Positions 35,501-40,298 of a stretch of 64,000 bases of DNA are shown piece by piece. The notes below the pieces were generated by a model. It saw nothing but the letters and a program-made list of their open reading frames with translations, was not told the origin of the DNA and made no database searches. Origin of the DNA: Eutreptiella sp. 'Long Island Sound 2002' (Eukaryota; Euglenozoa; Euglenophyceae; Eutreptiales; Eutreptiaceae); the NCBI GenBank assembly GCA_964036045.1, contig OZ038378.1, positions 183,670,944 through 183,734,943 of the forward strand, written 5' to 3'. The translations under genes were made by a program, and so were the position numbers. The number at the start of each line of letters is the position of its first letter. The stretch's first letter is position 1.

Positions 35501-38500
35501 CCATCCGATTTCCTTCTGTGACGTGTTGTTGTTTTTTTGAGCTCTGCACCCTCAAAGTGGGGGATGGGTCCCTAGTTGCCTCCCAAAGGCCACTTGGTGG
35601 CAATACAGGGGCGTGGTATTTTGGTGGAGGTGTGCCAATTAGTATGATATGCATGACATGCACCATCCAAAACCTCAATGTGTGCTGCAAGAATGCGCCA
35701 TCTGCTTTTGTGGTTGTGAGCTGTTGTTGTCAAAAACAAGGCACACAGCAACTGCACACCCTCCAAAAAGCATGCGCTCTTACTATCGCCGTGGTAGCAT
35801 CTGCAAGTTATTCATATGTGAGCTGCAACAGGGAAAACAAAAAGCTCTACTTCACAGGTTTCCATTCCAGCCAGGGTAGCAGCCAATGTGCACACTTCAA
35901 GGCGGTACGCTGTCTGGGCAATACAGGTGAATGGGTGACCTTGGGTTTGTTCATGACACCACACAAACATGGAAACTCATGTGGGACACATGGCTCTAAT
36001 TGCTGCCATTCTCTCATTTGCAAAAAGTGCCAACCAAGAATAGAAACTTCTCAGCCAAGCGCCCGGCTATTGTAGCGTGGCAAAAAAATCTAAAGATCAA
36101 TAAGACCCAAACAGATGGGAAATCTAAATCTGACCAGCACTCCCAGATCTTTTGGAGTCAGGCCCTTTTCTGGTCTATGGCCACCTTGCATGACGTGTTG
36201 GCGCGCCTCAAAGCCCTTTTGCATGGGGCAGGAATAGTGTGCACGGGGAACAGTGAAAAAGCACCTTGAGGGACAACTAGCCACAAGGGGCTCATGCAAC
36301 CTTCATGTCCGTGGTGTCTGTGGTCAAGACAAACAATACTACGACTCTGTATGGCCATGCATTGTGTACTCAGAAGTCAACAAAGGATTTGCAATGTGCC
36401 AATGACTTGAGAATGGCTTGGTCGAGGGAAATGGGCCACAAGTTTCCAAATTGCACGCATCACATACTATGTCACGTTGTGGAGATTGTGCGTGTAGTGT
36501 AGCACAAAAAGCATAGTGCTTGCAGGACCTTTGCTGCCAGTATTGAAGGGGCATGGCATTGTATTCAAGAAGTGAAGCCACAGTTTTCTGTCTAGCAGCA
36601 ATCCAACGCAGGTTGCATGCACAGCCCCAGGTTTGTGGATTTTGAGGGGTGGGTAAACAACACCCTGTTTGTCTTTGCTTGTGAGTTGCTGTAATGGTGC
36701 TGCTTTGTCCATCCAGTGCAGGTGTAGAAAGCGTCATTTTTGCATTAAACATTTTTTCCATGAAATGCTGCAATTGGATGGATTGGGAAAGTTTTGTATG
36801 CAGCTGATTGGCAAAGAGGATGCTGCACTGCAAACAATTACCTCCTTGCCACTGTGCCTTCTGCATGGTTGCAGCACGTTCTGGTTCTTGTCACAGACAA
36901 GGACCAAGGGACTCAGCATAAGCTGTGGAAGGACACAGCAAGAGGTTTTTGTCTGTGTCTTATGATTCCTCCCTGGACGATGTCTTTGCACAGTCTTCTG
37001 CTCCGTGTATTTCCCAAGGTCCAGAAATCTTTCTTTCTTCCAATTCCCGCAGCGAATCATCCTGAATTTGCTGCTGCTGCTGCACCGACAGCTTAGAGTC
37101 TTTCGATGAAGAAGCAGTTTGACAGTCACCGGCGGGCAATTTCTTTCAATGGCGTAAGTTTTGCCACGCCGTTCTGTGTGGTATTTAGGAGAGTACAAGT
37201 GTCATGCTGCATAGATCGTCTACATTTTCCAGCCAAGCTGAATCCGATTGTGTCATTTCGTCATTTTGTGATGGGGTGGGTGCGGGGGGGGGGGGGGTGC
37301 CATCCCTGATATTTGCCATTTTCGCGTCACTTCTCGGCACATCCATGTCAAATTGGTGAATAGATTTTGTTGTGTCTGTGGTATATCCATGTTGCATCCC
37401 AGTCCATCTCTGTTATATTCTTGTCACATCACTGTCACCTCCATCAATGTCTCATTCGTGTTCCATGCCTGTCTTTTCCTTGTCATTTATATCCTAGTCA
37501 TGTGCATGTCCAGTGGTTCTGCAGGGCTATCGTGTCAGGATTCCAAGATCCGGTGATTCCATCCGCAGACATTAAAGCGGTAGTGTCCAGGAGGAGTACC
37601 GTGCCCCGTCCCAATAACAGTGCTTACGCAGCGATTTCATGACCTGTGCATTGTGGGCAGCATCTGTTGAGGGGCATAAGCGTGGCTAGTGTTGCCTCAG
37701 TGTCGCATCCGCAGGTCGTTACAACGGTGCGATTGGCTCTGGTCACCAGAACGTGGACTATGATCACCATCGTGTTCAATATCGTGACCTTTGTGTCGTT
37801 CCCATTGTTCCTGTTCATATGGGGCAGCCTCCCGTACTCCTTCACCAGCGCCTTCATCACCAACGAGGCCTGGAATGACATTTTCCCGGAGGTTTGGGTG
37901 GACTGGGCCACTTGGGGCGTGCTGTTCATCGGAGTGTTTGTGTCAATACTGCCCTTCCTGTTGATTTCGATCATCAAATATTATTTCATTGCCCCCACCA
38001 TGACCGAACAGGTGTGCATTCCCCTTCGTGAGCAGGGCTCAGGGGTGCTGTCGTGCTTTGTCCTCTGGAACTCCGCCCATCTGCCCCCCTGTGCCCACCC
38101 ACCTACCCACTTCCTTGCCCCCTATCCCCGCCCCACCCCCGCTGAAGGATCTCCGCACCATCATGAAGGGGGAAAGCCTGCACTTGGAAACAAAAGGCTG
38201 AAGAAGAACATGTGGCACCTGTGAGCAGTAGAAATCCCCCTCCCCCCCCCCCGCCCCAGGCCCAAGCCCCCCCCCCCCCCCACACGCACCCCAAATTTCT
38301 CCTAGGTAAGGGTCAGGGTGAGGCTCACCTCCTTATCCGATTTTGGGTGTGCCGAATCCAAGCCTGACCGGGGGGAGTAAGTCCAGCCCCATCGAGTTGT
38401 ATTAGCACTCATCCGGGTGTTGCACCAAACGGGGGGGGGGGGGTCCCGTACTCTGAGATCTGTGAGAATTGCATTGCACAGCCAGTGGGCATGTGCTGAC

Positions 38501-40298
38501 AGTGCGCCAAGGCGTAGCGATCCTGCCACAGCAAAAGCCTGTAAGACTCATAATACCAGGGCCATTACCAGTCGTGGCTGATAGCGCGTTGCCCAGGGAA
38601 GCCAACGCCCTTAGTCCGTATGTGAGAGGCGGAGCACAGAGGATACGCAGGGGGATTCTCATGTGAGTTGCCCCTCGTCAAGTGAACAGCCGGGAGCTGA
38701 GTCACTGATTCTCCCTCCTCCCCTTCGTAGCCTGTCGGGGGGGGGGGGGGGGCTGCGATACTGCAGCCGTGGGTCCTGTTGCTTGCCGCCCGTCCCCACG
38801 GCCAGGGCAAGGGGGCGGGGGCACAGGCACTGCGCAGGCACACCCGCACAGCCCCTCTCTGTGCCTCCAAACCTGTGGTCCACCCCGAACCCCCGATCAA
38901 GACCATGCCCAAGGGCACTCACTACACAGGGCCCTGCGTACCTGCAGGAAGAGCAGAATGCGTGCGTGCCAATGCAGGCCAACCCCCCCCCCCCCCCTGA
39001 AGTGTGGGGCATTGGTGTGGGCACGGTCGTGTGGCGGCCCAAAAGCTCAGTGGGATGCGCACCAGCCGCTGGGGATTTCCTCGTCAGGGAAGGGTGCAGT
39101 ACTGGGCAGAGCAGAAGCACCGCTGCTAAATCAAGTGCCCAAGACTGACGGGTTTCGAGGATCCGGTGGGCCTGAACTGGCACGTTTGCTCGACAGGCCC
39201 ACACACGTCCGCCCACCTGATGTGCCACAAAGGCGGTGGGTGGGTTCCGTGCAGGCTAAGTCGTTTCCGTCTCCTCAGCAGTAGAGACGTCGCATGAAGT
39301 CATTCCTGGATGAAGGGGGGGAGGGGTATTGCAGGGGGAGGGTCTCTCTGGTGGAGCTGTCTTTAGCAGCGAACAAAGCAAAGCCAGGCAATAGACCAAA
39401 AGAGCCCAATGGACTGCACGCGCGCGCGCGCACTCGCGCACACGCACTGGCTGTGCCACATGCACCCGGTGCAGCCACCCCGTGTGTAGAACCCATGTGT
39501 CTCGGGGAGGTAGGGGTCGTATGCCCTCTGCAGACCCCCACACATGCACGTCCCCCTCACAGCCCCTCCTCCGCCGGGGACCAGGTGACTGTTCAGGGCA
39601 CGGTGGATGGTGGGTGCTGCCAAATGGGGCAGAGGGGCTTGGGGTGTCGAGGGAGCCTGGGGCTTGCGGTGGCTTTGAGACTCCGCATGAGCTGCAATTT
39701 GTGCAATTCGTCGGAATGTCGTGCTGGAGGTTTTACGGGCCGCATGGGCCCGCGTATACGTCTGCGCACATGTTCCGTCGACCTCAGCGCGCGAGAACAA
39801 CGGCAGTAGGAGAGACACACTGCGTCAGTAGGCACCCCAGTGATTGCCACCAGCGCCGTAGCTGAGCCCCCTTTGCCATCCATGATCGTGTATGTGAGCG
39901 TGTCGCCACCAGTGTACCCAGCGCTGGGCGGGTACGTGATCGTGCCATCGACATTCCATGGCGCCGCCCCGTGCGAGGGCGGTGTGTACGAAGCTGCAGT
40001 GACTGCACGGCACGTGGCTCAACAGGTGTCGGAGTGGGAGGCCTGGATCACGACGGAGCAGGCGCGCTTGGGGCGCGTCATCCCAGAGGAGCAGTGGGCA
40101 GAGCTGCTGCCGCTCATGTTGGAGAGGGAGGAGCAGGAGGTTGTGGAGGCAGCCGCGTCCACGGTCCAGGGGAAGGCCCGCTCGGGGAATATGGACTTGA
40201 CGGAGTATTTGGGCTATGGGTTTTCGGGGGCGGCAGGAGAGAATCCCGAGGTCAGTCTGGTGAGAGGTCAGTCCAGCTCCACAGTTCCCCTGCACTAG
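9430..40298 (+). CDS. P4-type ATPase (phospholipid flippase), multi-exon, N-terminus missing
   Basis: Proposed join: 9430-9657, 19905-20043, 21049-21328, 24196-24423, 25610-25891, 27366-27686, 28757-29013, 29966-30173, 34181-34396, 37715-38011, 40026-40298. All junctions are GT-AG, the phases agree throughout, and the sum is 909 codons including the stop. P4 enzymes use ATP to move phospholipids from the outer to the cytosolic leaflet, usually with a CDC50 subunit, in Golgi, endosomal or plasma membranes. P4-specific PISL in TM4, the phosphorylation motif DKTGTLT, the nucleotide-site KGA, the hinge GDGAND and the HGRWS motif before TM5 are all present. TGDK is SGDR here. The family is usually 1100-1300 residues; TM1-2 and the actuator domain (DGET) must lie upstream of the window. 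The gene spans at least 31 kb and is over 90 percent intron. Confidence 0.9.
10162..10213. repeat. C13 tract followed by CA microsatellite, 5' flank of retrotransposon 2
   Basis: C13 at 10162-10174 is followed by CA repeats interrupted by GG (10176-10213). Retrotransposon 2 appears to begin immediately after it. Confidence 0.85.
10359..12179 (+). CDS. Retrotransposon 2 ORF1 protein
   Basis: This 606-residue ORF starts at an ATG about 145 bases after the CA repeat. Residues ~1-35 form a Leu/Ala helix. Residues ~50-80 ([22 protein letters not shown]) look like a short coiled coil suited to multimerisation. A basic, Ser/Gln-rich linker follows, then a long mixed alpha/beta region (about 130-570). 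The C-terminus is strongly acidic (DDEEMEDS and AEEDESIL). No CCHC knuckle is visible, so the nucleic-acid-binding part, if any, is of another type. By position this is the ORF1 chaperone or RNP-forming protein of a LINE. The stop (12177-12179) abuts C13 (12181-12193), where ribosomes or polymerases could slip toward ORF2. Confidence 0.75.
   Translation: MSAITHEILEALQRPELLEALAAALAPLLSGRSSPKPKPTASVAAATPAATTREEELLGIIRELRGTVKDLRAALQAAGGTLTPSKAQANAAKDETPSYREALQRRMKAQSRLVVQDVPDLGEPLQPTATAVHEIEGKYGFTAVQGRRIYQGEHKTALKSLQQIGANKPVNDWKVTEATAKAFEHVLLVGQPLAEAHAIATQALMKYDSIQSVSAHVLATNCRRGVVNVPGILAALGSSRECLHIKDFILSIKVVTKRMSWEVKRDPGVTVIPPEHSILLCWERPRDGVEGKDTEPEVLPQDKAAIRIVCCLDPSALRAGQDSTKVKASRWAENTCWELTAPLLQPALTSPPPMQVGKRGSKYEVTVVLPAPMAKQVLCSSGKIVGLEYRLFMSKTVDVDDLKANMVWVKLPPSNKRSISEQWRRLSKQPWFAGLMAGDKDDRLGVRVWGGAVLPETREEIAGLLGIQLTTPMTRVRVRGYGISMGLVSGSQSAAQREADRVFGANTVKVQRCQHLKHSGLINPVFDMDITGVPPDWEGCTAPAKDSRMPVRRWHLCLRKSTGPSYTPVGKNTTLPAIQGCVLPDDEEMEDSPAGAPAAEEDESIL
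12210..16709 (+). CDS. Retrotransposon 2 ORF2: EEP endonuclease - reverse transcriptase - zinc knuckle
   Basis: The frame is open from 12210, just after a TGA at 12207-12209. The conventional start used by gene finders is a TTG at 12252, but the EEP fold clearly begins upstream ([12 protein letters not shown]), so the true start is not an ordinary ATG. EEP motifs: [10 protein letters not shown] (about 12300), [19 protein letters not shown] and [10 protein letters not shown] motifs, numbered from 12252: GLDYIKCFD (about 711-719, motif A Asp), GILQGCPLS (motif B) and YADDTYGF (about 825, motif C). A C-x2-C-x8-H-x4-C knuckle lies at about 1151-1168. The catalytic residues appear intact. The protein would nick target DNA and prime reverse transcription from it. 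The frame hits G12 (16677-16688) and stops at 16707-16709, but coding continues in frame 1. Confidence 0.9.
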   Translation, partial: VTGPLKFVQTNVTSLRVHHEDVFNFQADVIGMEETRLTEAGQRCMRAIAKDWGWECHWGKPLGSPTGGIWGAPQGGVGLLFRKGWSVRKVEPDPDDPIACRLWHSGRWLHTRAGIGAGHCVLNIFVAYGIPGNESLNQEFWEQVVCYMSKLGNAGCILLTDANFNFDLLHKVPAALLTALADGWLVDADRTFSVLHGTPCACGFTTAGKPPNRIDGLLVTPAQAGTLTDVTALKSHSLPGHAPVCFTFSLDAPMQKVVKMKKLPPFSPPPRSAEDTQKICDSLLRPHKAGWNALLQQGNVNDIWNRWTWLAEEVGMALTCTHLTLDTPSPTLPFAPKSAPRGRGTERMLQDTTLAPTGLAPNGGPRTRILSKITGTLGALRSVIQWQRAQLGIRGKRVPASAKRKASQVFRPGVVPRQVELSWQAACRRMRKTALAFREDLLLHEFVASAPDPSLPLIRPLPTLVDCMSLYDSLCALGKRYARYEERTRIDKWKSKMDQAWLDRPKEVYQWIQNEYQPPLVMLLDPDTSQPTANIPRMDEILHASWDQVMRKYADTPEPDVHAFAQKYGKFLIKGVQMQSTPITGSRLAQRLRKMGVHTATGLDGWCVSDLLLLPTCLLDMLSEILFLVEATGTWPRVLARGYVSLIPKGEGMMPMQQRPLSVLSQIYRVWAGIRLEECMVWQELWIHPHAYGFRKKRGATDAAAFISMLIELHKLMKAVLHGFGLDYIKCFDLIPQSIVLHIALTQGMDLGTHRALSGMYRTLTRCFKIMGCLASFFDATNGILQGCPLSVILINLLTSVWKRVLDAQQQGIKVAVQALPPSDQPAQALHFILTALGYADDTYGFAAGSNTLTPLLDCTTDWLEDTGQGVNAKKSVGFSSDARHLVKAALQGVPFPISSEFKSLGAGVRTTDATCSGPLIKKRISRACSLLDRVHGAQGNFERRCDIISTMITATGLHAAEIVPLQPRDLLPFETKVMQTIWGRSRPGRAKEIFFTLLCKGHRIAPTLVLKYHRILWLSQLCRTRGAGQITAQAIWEMTSFHKGSGPYGRAMSTAQECGWVATQGWWGWKVPGRKEPLLLYGDKNTVKHEVREQLRSQMLDSLVQRRPRLFAGAHYTTCRRLVQPSIASFATELQRSLLRGILSGATWTALRAYQRGMRATSTCPYCGNAPENEEHIFWQCSAWSTVRDAHLPGIRTAAAQITGLPLMDQWPSCLRLCGLAPELDTDSVKSGTALAFMTALHNMLVAVLQARKLRDTQSPMLFMGSNLSQQLRQYPYHQLVGPLPRPEDKGLLLLRTPKKVEWQWEMPFLADLLRWLRELHWAPEPGTVTFLELALDFEEFAQRTLPHAPQAKFKGTTLSLQERGRVLRLAMANAQRLVTKGHLHQARVVTRCSSLVPLGGPALCGLNCRPYFTCRSAMNMHVQQLAAYCERTWATKVGLNRIHKLRPHTHRPRRTAQEVEEHRLQRALQGNLQLGLAPPSEQTTFAKGGGGLLLLCS
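16689..17322 (+). CDS. ORF2 C-terminal extension with duplicated Cys/His zinc motif (shifted frame)
   Basis: Frame 1 is open through this stretch to a TAG at 17320-17322. It contains two 28-residue copies of the pattern C-x2-H-x4-C-x2-C-x9-C-C-x2-G-H-H, at 16825-16908 and 16948-17031, with matching spacing but diverged sequence. This is good evidence that the frame is translated. The second copy is followed by KVC. Pro/Arg-rich tails flank the motifs. The simplest reading is that G12 (16677-16688) carries one extra or two missing bases and that this is the natural C-terminus of ORF2. A separate ORF3 or programmed slippage are alternatives. The motifs probably bind zinc and contact nucleic acid. 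Confidence 0.65.
17454..17514. repeat. CA microsatellite, 3' flank of retrotransposon 2
   Basis: This is a (CA)n tract of about 60 bases with one T interruption, directly after the 3' UTR of the element. It mirrors the CA tract at its 5' edge. Confidence 0.9.
19905..20043 (+). CDS. Flippase exon (DKTGTLT phosphorylation site)
   Basis: The acceptor is CGCAG at 19900-19904. The exon encodes [17 protein letters not shown] then [14 protein letters not shown] and KCVIGGE. Asp of DKTGT is the residue phosphorylated in the catalytic cycle. A donor at 20037 would break the frame with the next exon. The GTGCCT donor at 20044 keeps it and yields …[12 protein letters not shown], matching the family, so 20043 is preferred. 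Confidence 0.9.
20044..21048 (+). other. Flippase intron
   Basis: A GT-AG intron of about 1 kb with a pyrimidine-rich block of TTTCCCC-like words (20440-20600) and two diverged AAGTGTGTATC-like segments (20640 and 20858). No gene is seen. Confidence 0.8.
21049..21328 (+). CDS. Flippase exon (after P-site, start of N domain)
   Basis: Preceded by CCACAG and followed by GTGTGT. It encodes [14 protein letters not shown]…, then [11 protein letters not shown], which corresponds to the FF..LA.CHTV segment conserved in P4-ATPases, and ends VSEIQ in phase 0. The next exon continues directly with [14 protein letters not shown]. Confidence 0.9.
21329..24195 (+). other. Flippase intron with dispersed-repeat copy A
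   Basis: A 2.9 kb GT-AG intron. It contains an AT-rich part with CGCAAAAAAAAA words (21600-22060) and the first copy of a ~215 bp dispersed repeat (23313-23540). Short 'CCCTAGTG' reiterations lie near 24070-24110, just before the polypyrimidine tract. No exon or foreign gene was found. Confidence 0.75.
23313..23540 (+). repeat. Dispersed ~215 bp repeat, copy A
   Basis: It begins with GGGTTGGGTTGGGT and ends near GCCGTGCCTGTGTGTGTCGG followed by a G-rich tail. Copies at 43522-43741 (+) and 54671-54898 (-) share the same order of landmarks, including GGTTGTCTGGTCTCACAGCCGC (A and C), CAGACTG and GGGAGAT. Confidence 0.75.
24196..24423 (+). CDS. Flippase exon (SPDE, nucleotide-binding domain)
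   Basis: Starts after CGCAG and ends at a GTATGT donor. Encodes [22 protein letters not shown], the (A/S)SPDE segment of the N domain, then [26 protein letters not shown] and LLLCKGA. The Lys of KGA contacts the adenine of ATP in P-type ATPases. Phase 0 at both ends. Confidence 0.92.
24424..25609 (+). other. Flippase intron
   Basis: A GT-AG intron of about 1.2 kb with C and G runs. A pyrimidine-rich end leads to TTGACGCAG. Nothing else was recognised. Confidence 0.8.
25610..25891 (+). CDS. Flippase exon (GLRTL, EDRMQ)
   Basis: Encodes [10 protein letters not shown]…, [16 protein letters not shown] and [14 protein letters not shown], which match the FA.EGLRTL and LLGATAIED.LQ blocks that close the N domain and re-enter the P domain. 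Ends at CAG|GTGCTC in phase 0, and the next exon resumes with [20 protein letters not shown]. Confidence 0.92.
25892..27365 (+). other. Flippase intron
   Basis: A GT-AG intron of about 1.5 kb. A G11 run follows the donor. The part at 25935-26065 repeats diverged GGCGGTTAATC and TTGGTGATTGA-like words that recall the CGGTTGG minisatellites elsewhere in the window. The intron ends in a pyrimidine-rich tract before TGTGCAG. Confidence 0.8.
27366..27686 (+). CDS. Flippase exon (SGDR hinge motif of P domain)
   Basis: Encodes [32 protein letters not shown], which matches the ..IKIWVLTGDK.ETA.NI block with Ser for Thr and Arg for Lys in TGDK. It continues to [14 protein letters not shown]. Ends at GAG|GTAGGG in phase 0. 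The family has about nine more residues between ALIIDG and CVVACR than are seen here, so a microexon may be hidden in the next intron. Confidence 0.9.
27687..28756 (+). other. Flippase intron, possibly hiding a microexon
   Basis: A GT-AG intron of about 1.1 kb with C10-C12 tracts near 28088 and 28508. The protein alignment suggests about 27 bases of coding sequence may be missing here; I could not point to a specific microexon. Confidence 0.6.
28757..29013 (+). CDS. Flippase exon (GDGAND)
   Basis: Preceded by ATGCAG, with a GTATGA donor. Encodes [22 protein letters not shown], then [58 protein letters not shown] binds Mg2+ and is essential in P-type ATPases. The exon ends 2 nt into an Arg codon that completes HGRWS with the next exon. 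Confidence 0.95.
29014..29965 (+). other. Flippase intron
   Basis: A GT-AG intron of about 950 bases. A segment around 29835-29890 repeats GGCAGTTGGCGACAG and GGCGGTTGGTG-like words. It ends in TTTATTTCTGCAG. Confidence 0.8.
29966..30173 (+). CDS. Flippase exon (TM5-TM6)
   Basis: Its first base completes the Arg of HGR. The exon then encodes [20 protein letters not shown], the HGRWSY.RISKLI.Y.FYKN hallmark before TM5, then two hydrophobic segments and [19 protein letters not shown]. Ends CAG|GTCTCG in phase 0. Confidence 0.93.
30985..31870. repeat. GGTACCCTCA / CAATATCCA degenerate satellite
   Basis: About 880 bases are built from irregular reiterations of AGGGTACCCTCA and TCAATATCCAG-like words, with unit lengths varying around 18-40 bases. 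Many words are self-complementary (GGTACC, GAGGGTACCCTC), so single strands could fold into many small hairpins. Confidence 0.85.
31883..32571. mobile_element. TIR (MITE-like) element, about 690 bp
   Basis: The left end (31883-31947) begins AGAGGGCTACACC and runs through CCTGCGGCACACG to GAATAATCC. The right end (32508-32571), read on the minus strand, begins AGAGGGCTACACC and also reaches GAATAATCC. The GC-rich parts between these anchors align with small gaps. The interior has no transposase. No clear target-site duplication was found. Confidence 0.6.
33762..34033. repeat. Foldback / long imperfect hairpin
   Basis: The outer arms 33762-33820 and 33975-34033 are inverted copies (GGGGAATTGTCCTCTGGGAG against its complement). 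Inner segments (about 33821-33856 and 33935-33974, CCATTTGGG…TTCTCCCA) also pair. Together they form a hairpin with arms of about 95 bases and a loop near 80. The GTCCTCTGGGAGAA module occurs more than once within it. Confidence 0.65.
34181..34396 (+). CDS. Flippase exon (TM7 region)
   Basis: Starts after CTCTGCAG. Encodes [43 protein letters not shown], a P.LY…motif followed by a membrane span, then [15 protein letters not shown]. The chosen donor is CAG|GTCACA at 34397, which keeps phase 0 with the exon at 37715; an earlier CTG|GTGGTG donor is possible. Confidence 0.88.
34397..37714 (+). other. Flippase intron (3.3 kb) with 60-70 bp tandem repeat
   Basis: A GT-AG intron. A tandem repeat lies at 34832-35226. 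The part at 35240-37260 is AT-richer, with moderate ORFs on the minus strand (for example 36339-36866) that show no recognisable domain. A G14 run is at about 37285. It ends in CATCCGCAG. Confidence 0.75.
34832..35226. repeat. Degenerate tandem repeat, unit about 60-70 bp
   Basis: About six units share the words GTCCCCAAAGTGGGGAGG and CAAATGGCTACACAACCC with drift. Several units contain CCCC(A)AAGTGGGG, itself a small palindrome. Confidence 0.7.
37715..38011 (+). CDS. Flippase exon (TM8-TM10)
   Basis: Preceded by CCGCAG. Encodes [19 protein letters not shown], the ..(V/T)N.KLAL.TR.WT. block, then three hydrophobic segments ([32 protein letters not shown]) and [11 protein letters not shown], ending at CAG|GTGTGC in phase 0. 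This completes the ten-helix membrane domain. Confidence 0.92.
38012..40025 (+). other. Flippase intron before the C-terminal exon
   Basis: About 2 kb with unusually many C and G runs (38240, 38270, 38432, 38739, 38983). The start of the next exon is uncertain: the frame is open from 39810, and phase-compatible AG sites also end at 39866 and 39977. A short alternative terminal exon at 38148-38201 was considered and not preferred. Confidence 0.55.
40026..40298 (+). CDS. Flippase C-terminal exon (GYGFS motif)
   Basis: After CAACAG the frame encodes [38 protein letters not shown], a charged helix. It then encodes [20 protein letters not shown], ending at TAG 40296-40298. P4-ATPases such as Drs2p and ATP8A1 carry a GYAFS motif in an autoinhibitory C-terminal tail, and GYGFS in the right place supports membership of this gene. 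A strong donor (GAG|GTCAGT) at 40251 could join further exons instead of reading to the TAG. The upstream limit may be earlier, as far as about 39810. Confidence 0.65.
   Translation: MSEWEAWITTEQARLGRVIPEEQWAELLPLMLEREEQEVVEAAASTVQGKARSGNMDLTEYLGYGFSGAAGENPEVSLVRGQSSSTVPLH

Noticed and set aside
36339-37198. Two minus-strand ORFs in a flippase intron, considered as a decayed transposase
   Set aside because: No DDE, RNase H or zinc-finger pattern could be found, and the frames are not continuous.
38148-38201. Short alternative terminal exon of the flippase ([17 protein letters not shown], stop TGA)
   Set aside because: It is in phase, but the acceptor is AAG and the peptide has no family match. 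The exon with GYGFS at 40026-40298 is better supported.
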